A program made the position numbers and the translations under genes. A stretch of DNA of 64,000 bases from Nocardia sp. CDC159. Its GTDB lineage: Bacteria; Actinomycetota; Actinomycetes; Mycobacteriales; Mycobacteriaceae. Positions 36,456 to 43,640 of this stretch are shown here, in pieces (the first letter of the stretch is position 1; each line of letters opens with the position of its first letter). The stretch spans positions 124,001-188,000 of the forward strand of contig NZ_JAMRXH010000011.1 of assembly GCF_023740735.1 (NCBI RefSeq), written 5' to 3'. The notes under the pieces are model-generated. The model did no database searches. It was given only the letters and a program-made list of their open reading frames with translations, and had not been told where the DNA came from.

Positions 36456-36511
36456 CACGATCGAATCCTCGCAAACCAAAACAACACTCTGACAGGAAAG
36501 AAGGACCAATC

Positions 36512-36610
36512 ATGCTGCTGCCCGTCGTCGGAAGCATCCTCGGTGTTGCCGTCGCCGCTCTGGTCACGTTCGTGGGCGTGCTGCTCGGCCTGGTCGTGGC
36601 CATCATCTAG
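36512..36610 (+). CDS. Charge-free 32-residue membrane peptide, copy 4
   Basis: This copy begins MLLPVVGSILGVAVAALVTF and ends LVVAII. Gly5 of copies 1-3 is replaced by Val, while Gly7, Ser8 and Gly11 are kept. AGGAAAGAAGGA precedes the ATG. It lies within the closely spaced group of copies 3-6. Function unknown. Confidence 0.8.
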   Translation: MLLPVVGSILGVAVAALVTFVGVLLGLVVAII

Positions 36611-36670
36611 CGACACCGCAACAGCCGCTTCATCCTCACTGTCAACCAAGCAACAGAAGGAGAATCACAC

Positions 36671-36769
36671 ATGCTGCTCCCCATCGTCGGAAGCATTCTC
36701 GGCGCCGCTGTCGCCGCCCTGGTCACCTTCGTGGGCATTCTGCTCGGCGGCATCGTCGCCATCCTCTGA
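36671..36769 (+). CDS. Charge-free 32-residue membrane peptide, copy 5
   Basis: The peptide begins MLLPIVGSILGAAVAALVTF and ends GGIVAIL. It keeps both GxxxG motifs and Ser8. AGAAGGAGAAT (36654-36664) is the best ribosome-binding site of the array. It is 60 bases after copy 4 and 66 bases before copy 6. Function unknown. Confidence 0.8.
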   Translation: MLLPIVGSILGAAVAALVTFVGILLGGIVAIL

Positions 36770-36835
36770 CACACAGCCCCGACAGCGTACGACCACCCAC
36801 TACATCAACGACCAACTCGTAAAGGATCACGACTT

Positions 36836-36934
36836 ATGCTGCTCCCCCTTGTCGGAAGCGTTCTCGGTGTCGCCGTTGCCGCCCTGGGCACATTCGTGAG
36901 CATCCTGCTGGGCGCGCTGATCGCCATAATCTGA
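36836..36934 (+). CDS. Charge-free 32-residue membrane peptide, copy 6
   Basis: The last copy begins MLLPLVGSVLGVAVAALGTF and differs most: Gly18 replaces Val, and Ser22 replaces the Gly of the second GxxxG motif. AAAGGA precedes the ATG by ten bases. It is followed after 16 bases by a perfect 14-base-pair terminator. Function unknown; sequence drift at the array end fits an older copy. Confidence 0.78.
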   Translation: MLLPLVGSVLGVAVAALGTFVSILLGALIAII

Positions 36935-36945
36935 CGTTCCATACG

Positions 36946-36992
36946 AAAAAGCGGGTCGGTCGCCATCCGGAGGGCGACCGACCCGCTTCGTT
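36946..36992. terminator. Bidirectional terminator between the mini-gene array and the mycolyltransferase genes
   Basis: GCGGGTCGGTCGCC (36951-36964) pairs perfectly with GGCGACCGACCCGC (36973-36986). AAAAA flanks it on the left and TTCGTTT on the right, giving U-rich ends in both directions. It ends both the mini-gene transcript and the convergent mycolyltransferase gene. Confidence 0.88.
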
Positions 36993-37006
36993 TCTGCCGG
37001 AATTCG

Positions 37007-38086
37007 TTACGCCATACCGAGTCCGCGCGCCAGCACCGGCCAGGACCGCTTCAGGCTGTCCTCCCAGTAGCCCCAGGAGTGCGTGCCCGAGCTGTAATCG
37101 AAGGTCGCCGGGATGTCGAGCGAGGCGAGCTTGGCCTCCAGATTGCGGGTGCAGTAGTTGGTGGCGGCCTCGATCACCCCACCCGCGATGATCTGCCCCA
37201 TCAGACCGCGTACTCCGCCGGGCACATGCGGTCCGTCCAACACCTCGTGTTTGCCGGGCATGCCGTCGCCGGAGGAGATGTAGAGATCGAGCCCGCGCAG
37301 CTTCTCGGCCTGCTCGTAGGGATCGTTGGCCTTCCACTCCGGGGAGCCGGCCTCGCCCCACATATTGGTGATGGTGCCGTGCCCGTAACCCTCCACCACG
37401 GCATTGACGAAGTTCGCGCCGATCGGATCACTGGTCTGGGCACAGCCGCTGTAGGCCGCGACCGCCCGGTAGAGCCCCGGCTTGGCGATGGGCAGCGTCA
37501 GTACCGAGGTGCCCGAGGTCGAGATGCCCGCGATCGCGTTGACGCCGTTGGCATTCAGGGCGGCATCGATCAGCGGCGGCAGTTCCTCGGTGAAGTAGGT
37601 CTTCCACTTGTTGCGGCCCAGAACCAGATCGTCCTTGATCCAATCGGTGTAGTAACTGAATTGGCCGCCCATGGGCAGAATCAGGTTGACGTTCTTGTCC
37701 GCCATGAATTCCCGGACGTCGGTCTGGGCCTGCCAGGAGGCGATGCTCATCCCGCCGTCGGCGCCCGCCAGCAGATACAGGCTGGGCCGGGGCGTGGAAT
37801 TGTCGGCGGGGAGCTGGACTTCCACGGGGAAGGTGCGATCCATGGCGGCCGAATGCACCTGAAGGCGCACATTGCGCTCATCGATGGATTCGACTCCGAC
37901 GATGCGGGAACCATCCGGAGCGGTGGCAGTGGTGACGATCCGGCTCGCCGAATCCATCGGCGCGGCGGAAACATTAGTCGCCCCGGCCGCGGCCAGCGTG
38001 CCCAGAAATAGTCCGGACAACGCTAGATTGGCCGCGGCACGGAGACGACCGGAACTGGACATATCGGCCCTCGGGGTCATTGTCAT
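37007..38086 (-). CDS. Antigen-85-type mycolyltransferase, copy 2 of a tandem pair
   Basis: The 359-residue exported alpha/beta hydrolase has a signal sequence (LALSGLFLGTLAAAGATNVSA) and the antigen 85 landmarks: nucleophile Ser189 in GISTSGTS, the substrate segment FSYYTDW, and the catalytic His336 in SSGTHSWGYW. Such enzymes transfer mycolic acids between trehalose monomycolate and trehalose, arabinogalactan or, in corynebacteria, small membrane peptides. ATG 38086 is the likely start. It follows the paralogue at 38153 by 66 bases in the same direction, so the two are probably co-transcribed. Confidence 0.9.
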   Translation of the reverse strand: MTMTPRADMSSSGRLRAAANLALSGLFLGTLAAAGATNVSAAPMDSASRIVTTATAPDGSRIVGVESIDERNVRLQVHSAAMDRTFPVEVQLPADNSTPRPSLYLLAGADGGMSIASWQAQTDVREFMADKNVNLILPMGGQFSYYTDWIKDDLVLGRNKWKTYFTEELPPLIDAALNANGVNAIAGISTSGTSVLTLPIAKPGLYRAVAAYSGCAQTSDPIGANFVNAVVEGYGHGTITNMWGEAGSPEWKANDPYEQAEKLRGLDLYISSGDGMPGKHEVLDGPHVPGGVRGLMGQIIAGGVIEAATNYCTRNLEAKLASLDIPATFDYSSGTHSWGYWEDSLKRSWPVLARGLGMA

Positions 38087-38152
38087 GCCCAAGCTTTTAG
38101 CATCACTGTTACGACCCCGCACGCACCGACACGGTGCGCGAGAAATATCCGA

Positions 38153-39238
38153 TCAGGCCAATCCGAGGCCGCGGGCGAGCACCGGCCAGGAATTCTTCAG
38201 CTCATCCTGCCAGTAACCCCACGAATGCGTTCCGGCGGTGTAGTTGACGGTCGCCGGAATCCCCAGGGAGGCAAGCTTCTTCTCCATGTTGCGGGTGCAG
38301 TTGTTGGTCGCCGCCTCGATCAGGCCGCCGATGATCAACTGATTCGCCAGGCCGTCCACACCGGGCAGCGAGCGCGGGCCGTTGAGCACGTCGTACCGGC
38401 CGGGCAGGCCGTTTCCGGAGGACAGGTAGAGCTCCACACCGCGCAATTTGTCGGCCTGCTCGTAGGGATCGTTGGCCTTCCATTCCGGCGATCCCAGTGG
38501 GCCCCACATGTTCTCGACGTCGCCGCCGCCGAAGGCATTGATGATGCCCTTCACGAAGGTTGCGCCCACCCGGTCGCTGACCTGAGCGCATCCGCTGTAG
38601 GCGGCCGCCGCGCGATACAGGCCGGGCTTCGCGATCGGCAGCGCGAGCACCGAGGTGCCGGAGGTGGAGATGCCCGCGATCGCGTTGACGCCGTTGGCGT
38701 TCAGCGCAGCGTCGATCAGCGGGGGCAGTTCCTCGGTCAGATAGGTCTTCCACTTGTTGCGGCCCAGGACCGGATCGTCCTTGTCCCAATCGGTGTAATA
38801 GCTGAACCGCCCGCCGATCGGCATGACCAAATTGACGTGTTTGTCCGACATGAACTGCCGCACATCCGTTTGCGCCTGCCACGATGCGGCATTTGTGCCG
38901 CCGTCCACACCGCTGAGCAGATAAAGCGTGGGCGCGGACTGCGACATATCCGCCGGGCGCTGCACCTCCACCGGGAAGGTGTTGTCCATGGCGGCCGAGT
39001 ACACCTGCAGGCGAATATTGCGATCGTCGATACGCTCGACATCGGTAATCTTCGAACCGTCTTCGGAGACGATCCGGGCGGCAAGGCGTTCCGGATGCGC
39101 ACCCGGATCCGCCACCGCGGCCGGTCCCCCGAGTGCCGTCAGCACGCCGGCAAACAATCCGGCCACCGCGACATTCGCCACGGCCCGCGTACAGCGGGAG
39201 GCGAGTGTTTCTGCGCTTTCGGTCCAATTCATGCGCAC
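38153..39238 (-). CDS. Antigen-85-type mycolyltransferase, copy 1 of a tandem pair
   Basis: The 361-residue protein has an N-terminal export signal (VANVAVAGLFAGVLTALGG) and the same catalytic motifs as its neighbour: GISTSGTS for the nucleophile, FSYYTDW, and TAGTHSWGYW with the His. Long blocks are identical between the two, such as GLYRA and the ELPPLIDAALNANGVNAIAG segment, so they are a tandem duplication. It is the first gene of the pair. Extracytoplasmic mycolic-acid transfer is expected. A minor start alternative is the ATG two codons in. Confidence 0.9.
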   Translation of the reverse strand: MRMNWTESAETLASRCTRAVANVAVAGLFAGVLTALGGPAAVADPGAHPERLAARIVSEDGSKITDVERIDDRNIRLQVYSAAMDNTFPVEVQRPADMSQSAPTLYLLSGVDGGTNAASWQAQTDVRQFMSDKHVNLVMPIGGRFSYYTDWDKDDPVLGRNKWKTYLTEELPPLIDAALNANGVNAIAGISTSGTSVLALPIAKPGLYRAAAAYSGCAQVSDRVGATFVKGIINAFGGGDVENMWGPLGSPEWKANDPYEQADKLRGVELYLSSGNGLPGRYDVLNGPRSLPGVDGLANQLIIGGLIEAATNNCTRNMEKKLASLGIPATVNYTAGTHSWGYWQDELKNSWPVLARGLGLA

Positions 39239-39600
39239 AAGCTACCAACATCGCAATTCCCCGTCACCGCAACGACACACCCGATCGGGGCGGCACGACG
39301 AATAATCCGAAATCGCCGTGTCGAGTTCTCCGGATTCGTACCGGACTGCCTGACATGACCGATTACGCGCGCACAGCAGCCCGAATATGTTTGTCGTGCT
39401 GGCACTTCCGAGACCAAGATCGAATCTCACTCTGATCGACTCCGCCGCCCCCTGTCCGCCCCGCGGTCGGACGCGCACCGGCACTGGTTCGTCGATTCGA
39501 GGTCGGTGGTACTACGACTGCGGCGCGGCCGGTGCGATCACATGAACCGGCCGCGGCATCGAGACCGCTGGCCGAACGGTCAGCGGGAACACATTGATGG
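39239..39600. other. Gene-free interval upstream of the mycolyltransferase pair
   Basis: About 360 bases hold no convincing gene. The left end must contain the promoter of the minus-strand mycolyltransferase pair; no clear -10/-35 pair stands out. The right end abuts the tRNA-Ala gene. Confidence 0.45.
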
Positions 39601-39673
39601 TGGAGCCAAGGGGAATCGAACCCCTAACCCCTGCCTTGCAAAGGCAGTGCTCTGCCAATTGAGCTATGGCCCC
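39601..39673 (-). tRNA. tRNA-Ala (TGC)
   Basis: The 73-base minus-strand sequence has acceptor stem GGGGCCA/TGGCTCC, anticodon stem CTGCC/GGCAG around loop TTTGCAA with anticodon TGC, and T-arm GGGGTTCGATTCCCC. CCA is not encoded. tRNA-Ala and tRNA-Ile follow gyrA in mycobacterial origin regions. Confidence 0.96.
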
Positions 39674-39695
39674 TTGGGAGGCTGAGCGGGCAGGC

Positions 39696-39803
39696 TCAGC
39701 GGGTGGTTACCTGATGCCACATGTCGGGCTCGTTGCGCTGGCGGAACTTGCCGATCGCGAAGACGACCGCCGCCACAACTGCGAGCGTGAGGATAAACTT
39801 CAT
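39696..39803 (-). CDS. DLW-39-type small membrane peptide
   Basis: A 35-residue frame begins MKFILTLAVVAAVVFAIGKF and ends with EPDMWHQVTTR. Size, one N-terminal helix, the acidic-aromatic end and the position between the tRNA-Ala and tRNA-Ile genes match the actinobacterial DLW-39 family. Here the name-giving triplet is D-M-W instead of D-L-W. It is shorter than many gene callers accept. Function is unknown. Confidence 0.75.
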   Translation of the reverse strand: MKFILTLAVVAAVVFAIGKFRQRNEPDMWHQVTTR

Positions 39804-39833
39804 GAATCCCACCCTACTGTGATCGACGGGGAG

Positions 39834-39907
39834 TGGGCCTAGGAGGACTTGAACCTCCGACCTCTTCGTTATCAGCGAAGCGCTCTAACCGCCTGAGCTA
39901 TAGGCCC
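39834..39907 (-). tRNA. tRNA-Ile (GAT)
   Basis: The 74-base minus-strand sequence has acceptor stem GGGCCTA/TAGGCCC, anticodon stem CTTCG/CGAAG around loop CTGATAA with anticodon GAT, and T-arm GGAGGTTCAAGTCCTCC. CCA is not encoded. Confidence 0.96.
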
Positions 39908-39965
39908 TCATCGAGGTCCGGGGGTACAACCCGAACCGAGGCACGAGATTACCGTACGGCGCCCC

Positions 39966-40003
39966 CGAAAACCAAAACGGCCGGTCCCGGGCTTGCGGGA
40001 CCG
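39966..40003 (-). terminator. Terminator of the gyrB-gyrA-DUF3566 operon
   Basis: CGGTCCCG (39982-39989 on plus) pairs with CGGGACCG (39996-40003) and, read on the minus strand, is followed by the U-rich stretch CCGTTTTGGTTTTCGG. It lies 18 bases after the DUF3566 stop codon. Confidence 0.8.
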
Positions 40004-40021
40004 ACCGTCGGGCACGGTGGA

Positions 40022-41005
40022 TCAGTCCGGATCGGCCAGGGTGACCTGGATGCCGCCGACCAGATCGGTGCACTGGTTGTAGATGAAAACGCCGACCGTG
40101 GACAGCGCCGTGAGCAAGACCACATTGATGATGCCGACCACGGCCGCGTAGCCGAAGACCGTACCGGCATCGATCAGGGCGGTCGAGGAGGAGTTGTTGT
40201 CGGAGACCATATCGGTGAAGGTGCTGTTGAGGCGGTCCCACACACCCATGCCCGAGAGCACGATGTAGAGGAAGCCGACCGCCAACATCCACACGAAGAA
40301 CATGGCCACGCTGATCACCAGCGACACCTTCAGCGTGGACCACGGGTCGATGTGGCGCACCTGCACGGTGGCCCGCAGCGGCTCACCCGTGGTGACCGCC
40401 TGGGCGACCGCCACCGGCACCGCGGGCGAGATCGGCACCGCCTGCGGGCCGTGCGCGCCGGGCACCTCGGCGGTCGGCGGCAGCGGATGACGCAGCTCCG
40501 ACAGGTCCGGCATGTCCTTGACCAGTTCCGGCCGGGCGATGCTGCGGGTGGGTCCGTCGATGCCGACGGACTTCACCATCGCGGCCTCCTTGCGCGCCGC
40601 CTTCGCCGCCAGGTCCGCTGTGGTCCGGGCGTTGCTCACACCACCGCCCAGGCCGCCACCGGTATTGAGACCGACCGGATTCGCCGGCGGCCGCCCGGCC
40701 ACCGGCGCCTGACCCGGCCGGTTCAGGTTGGACTGCGGTTCGCGCTGCGGCAGCTGCGACCACCCCTCCTCGAACCGGGCGGCGCCGCCCTCGGCGGATT
40801 CGGGCGCCTCCGCGCGACCCTCCTGCGCCTTGGCGGCCTTGGGATCGCTTGGCTTATCGGACATTTCGGGCGCATTGCCCTGTCCGTTGTCGCCGGACGC
40901 CCCCGGCCGCGGGATCGGTCGCGGCGGAATCGGGGACGGCGCGATTCGCTCGGTCACACCGTTGGCGTGGTGCCGCTCGTCATTCGGCTGGTTCGGAGTG
41001 GTCAA
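40022..41005 (-). CDS. DUF3566-family membrane protein
   Basis: The 327-residue protein has a long Pro/Ala/Gly-rich cytoplasmic part (about 210 residues) and a C-terminal DUF3566 domain with two helices (SLVISVAMFFVWMLAVGFLY and VVGIINVVLLTALSTVGVFI) and the conserved end GGIQVTLADPD. It corresponds to Rv0007, downstream of gyrA. The TTG at 41005 has AAGGA seven bases upstream and gives the family start MTTPNQPND, so it is preferred over the TTG at 41020. The gene probably shares the gyrBA transcript. Function is unknown. Confidence 0.88.
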   Translation of the reverse strand: MTTPNQPNDERHHANGVTERIAPSPIPPRPIPRPGASGDNGQGNAPEMSDKPSDPKAAKAQEGRAEAPESAEGGAARFEEGWSQLPQREPQSNLNRPGQAPVAGRPPANPVGLNTGGGLGGGVSNARTTADLAAKAARKEAAMVKSVGIDGPTRSIARPELVKDMPDLSELRHPLPPTAEVPGAHGPQAVPISPAVPVAVAQAVTTGEPLRATVQVRHIDPWSTLKVSLVISVAMFFVWMLAVGFLYIVLSGMGVWDRLNSTFTDMVSDNNSSSTALIDAGTVFGYAAVVGIINVVLLTALSTVGVFIYNQCTDLVGGIQVTLADPD

Positions 41006-41050
41006 TTGGGGATCCTTCAATCCGTCGTGCCGCCGCTGCCTGTGGAGAAA

Positions 41051-43561
41051 CTACTTCTCGGAACCGCTGGTGTCTTCTTCGCCGGAAACCTGATCGGGCT
41101 CATCGGCGTTTCGTGCGATCGCAAGCAACGTATCGCCCTCGCCGAGGTTCATCAATCGCACGCCCTTGGTCTGTCGGCCCGCCTTGCGCACCTGATTCGC
41201 CGCCGTCCGGATGACACCACCGCCGGAGGTGATGGCGTAGAGCTCATCCTCGTCGTCGACGATGAGCGCGCCCACCAGACTGCCACGCTTTTCGTCGTAC
41301 TGGATAGTCAATACACCTTTACCCCCGCGGCCCTGCGCGGTGTACTCCTCGATGGCCGTGCGCTTGGAGTATCCGCCGGAGGTGGCCACCAGCAGGTAGG
41401 TGTTCTCCCGGACCACATTCAGCGACAGCAGTTCGTCGTCGGCGTTGAACCGCATGCCCTGCACGCCCGAGGTGGCCCGGCCCATCGGCCGCAGCACCTC
41501 GTCGTTGGCGGCGAAGCGGATCGACTGACCGTGCGCCGAGACCAGCAGCAGGTCGTCGTCGGCCGAACACAGTGCGGCGCCGACCAATTCGTCGCCGTCG
41601 CGCAGGTTCACCGCGACGATGCCACCGGAGCGGTTGGAGTCGAAATCGGTCAGCTTGGACTTCTTCACCAGACCGTTCTTGGTGGCGAGCACCAGGTAGG
41701 GCGCGTCCTCATACGATGAGATCTGGATGACCTGGGCGATCTTCTCGTCCGGCTGGAAGGCCAGCAGATTCGCCACGTGCTGGCCGCGCGCGGTCCGGCT
41801 GGCCTCGGGCAGCTCGTAGGCCTTGGCGCGGTACACCCGGCCGAGGTTGGTGAAGAACAGCAGCCAGTCGTGGGTCGAGGTGATGAAGAAGTGCCGGACC
41901 AGGTCGTCCTGCTTGAGACCCGCGCCCTGCACGCCCTTGCCGCCGCGCTTCTGGCTGCGGTACAGGTCGGTCTTGGTGCGCTTGGCGTAGCCGGTCTCGG
42001 TGATGGTGACGACCACGTCCTCGCGGGCGATCAGGTCCTCGTCGCTGACCTCGCCGTCGGCGGCGATGATCCGGGTGCGGCGATCGTCACCGTGCTTGTC
42101 GACGATCTCGGCCAGCTCGTCGCGGACGATCGCGCGCTGCCGCTCCGGCTTTTCCAGAATGTCCTTGTAGTCGGCGATCTCGAGCTCGATCTTGGCCAAC
42201 TCGTCGATGATCTTCTGGCGTTCCAGGGCGGACAGGCGGCGCAGCTGCATGTCCAGGATCGCGGTCGCTTGGATCTCATCGATCTCGAGCAGCTGCATCA
42301 GGCCCGTGCGCGCGGTTTCGGTGTCGGCCGAGCGCCGGATCAGCGCGATGACCTCGTCGAGCGCGTCGAGCGCCTTGACCAGACCACGCAGGATGTGGGC
42401 GCGCTCCTCGGCCTTGCGCAGCCGATAGCGGGTCCGCCGGACGATGACGTCCAACTGGTGGGTGACGTAGAGCCGGATCATCTGATCCAGGCGCAGCGTG
42501 CGCGGCACACCGTCGACGATCGACAGCATGTTGGCGCCGAAGCTGGTCTGCAGCTGGGTGTGCTTGTACAGGTTGTTCAGCACGACCTTGGCGATCGCGT
42601 CACGCTTGATGGTGACCACGATGCGCAGGCCCACGCGGTCGGAGGACTCGTCGTGGATGTCCGAGATGCCCGCGATCTTGCCGTCCTTGACCTGCTCGGC
42701 GATCGAGTTGATGAAGTTGTCGGTGTTGACCTGGTACGGCAGCTCGGTGATGACGATGGTGGTGCGACCGCGGTTGTCCTCCTCGATCTCCACCACACCG
42801 CGCATGCGGATCGCGCCGCGACCGGTCCGGTAGGCGTCCTGGATGCCCGAGGTGCCGACGATCAGGCCGCTGGTCGGGAAGTCCGGGCCCTTGATCCGCT
42901 CCATGCAGGCCTCGAGCGTGGACTCCTCGTCGGCGTCGTGATGGTCCAGCGCCCAGAAGATCGCCTCGGCCACCTCGCGCAGGTTGTGCGGCGGGATATT
43001 GGTGGCCATACCGACGGCGATGCCGCCGGAACCGTTGATCAACAGCTGGGGAACGCGGCTGGGGAGAACCACCGGCTCCATCGAGCGGCCGTCGTAGTTC
43101 GGCGTGAAATCGACCGTCTCCTCGTCGATTTCACGCAGCATCTCCATGGCCAGCGGCGTAAGACGGCATTCGGTGTAGCGCATGGCGGCCGGGCCGTCGT
43201 TGCCGCGCGAGCCGAAGTTGCCCTGGCCGTCGACCATCGGATAGCGCAGCGACCACGGCTGGGCCATGCGCACGAGGGTGTCGTAGATCGAGGCGTCACC
43301 GTGCGGGTGGTAGTTGCCCATGGTCTCGGCGACCGGGCGGGCCGACTTCACATAACCGCGGTCGGGGCGGTAGCCGTTGTCGTACATCGCGTAGAGCACC
43401 CGGCGGTGCACCGGCTTGAGGCCGTCGCGCACCTCGGGCAGCGCACGGCCCACGATCACGCTCATCGCGTAATCGATGTAGCTGTTCTGCATCTCGTGCT
43501 GGATGTCGACCGGTTCGATGCGGTCGCCGCCGCCGTTGGGCGGCAGGGTGGTCTCGGTCAT
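41051..43561 (-). CDS. gyrA: DNA gyrase subunit A
   Basis: The 836-residue protein carries the breakage-reunion domain with catalytic Tyr129 (AAMRYTECRL), the quinolone-determining segment around residues 88-94 with Ala90, Ser91 and Asp94 as in drug-sensitive strains and Thr95, and the C-terminal six-bladed DNA-wrapping domain with the GyrA box QKRGGKGVQG. With GyrB it introduces negative supercoils. GGAG lies eight bases before the ATG. It follows gyrB by about 80 bases and precedes the DUF3566 gene. Confidence 0.98.
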   Translation of the reverse strand: MTETTLPPNGGGDRIEPVDIQHEMQNSYIDYAMSVIVGRALPEVRDGLKPVHRRVLYAMYDNGYRPDRGYVKSARPVAETMGNYHPHGDASIYDTLVRMAQPWSLRYPMVDGQGNFGSRGNDGPAAMRYTECRLTPLAMEMLREIDEETVDFTPNYDGRSMEPVVLPSRVPQLLINGSGGIAVGMATNIPPHNLREVAEAIFWALDHHDADEESTLEACMERIKGPDFPTSGLIVGTSGIQDAYRTGRGAIRMRGVVEIEEDNRGRTTIVITELPYQVNTDNFINSIAEQVKDGKIAGISDIHDESSDRVGLRIVVTIKRDAIAKVVLNNLYKHTQLQTSFGANMLSIVDGVPRTLRLDQMIRLYVTHQLDVIVRRTRYRLRKAEERAHILRGLVKALDALDEVIALIRRSADTETARTGLMQLLEIDEIQATAILDMQLRRLSALERQKIIDELAKIELEIADYKDILEKPERQRAIVRDELAEIVDKHGDDRRTRIIAADGEVSDEDLIAREDVVVTITETGYAKRTKTDLYRSQKRGGKGVQGAGLKQDDLVRHFFITSTHDWLLFFTNLGRVYRAKAYELPEASRTARGQHVANLLAFQPDEKIAQVIQISSYEDAPYLVLATKNGLVKKSKLTDFDSNRSGGIVAVNLRDGDELVGAALCSADDDLLLVSAHGQSIRFAANDEVLRPMGRATSGVQGMRFNADDELLSLNVVRENTYLLVATSGGYSKRTAIEEYTAQGRGGKGVLTIQYDEKRGSLVGALIVDDEDELYAITSGGGVIRTAANQVRKAGRQTKGVRLMNLGEGDTLLAIARNADEPDQVSGEEDTSGSEK

Positions 43562-43640
43562 GGAATCGTCTCCGTTTGAAGTCTTCGTGGCCCTCGGTTA
43601 TTCGTCGTTCCGGCGCGCTCCGGCCCCGGATACGCGCGGG

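Larger units (their letters stand above)
35856..36934 (+). repeat. Tandem array of six 99-bp paralogous mini-genes
   Basis: Six frames of exactly 99 bases (32 codons and stop) recur at 35856, 36157, 36357, 36512, 36671 and 36836, all on the plus strand. Each begins MLLP, keeps Gly7, Ser8, Gly11, Ala13, Leu17, Phe20, Gly26 and Ala30, and contains no charged residue. The first two units are spaced by 200 and 101 bases and each is followed by a strong hairpin; the last four are packed 56-66 bases apart and share one terminator at 36946. Purine-rich ribosome-binding sites precede each unit. Confidence 0.9.

Noticed and set aside
35856..36934. Array as type I toxin-antitoxin loci
   Set aside because: Not adopted as a call. 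Type I toxins of this size usually carry Lys or Arg near the ends, and no antisense promoter or long pairing RNA was recognised opposite the copies. It remains an alternative.
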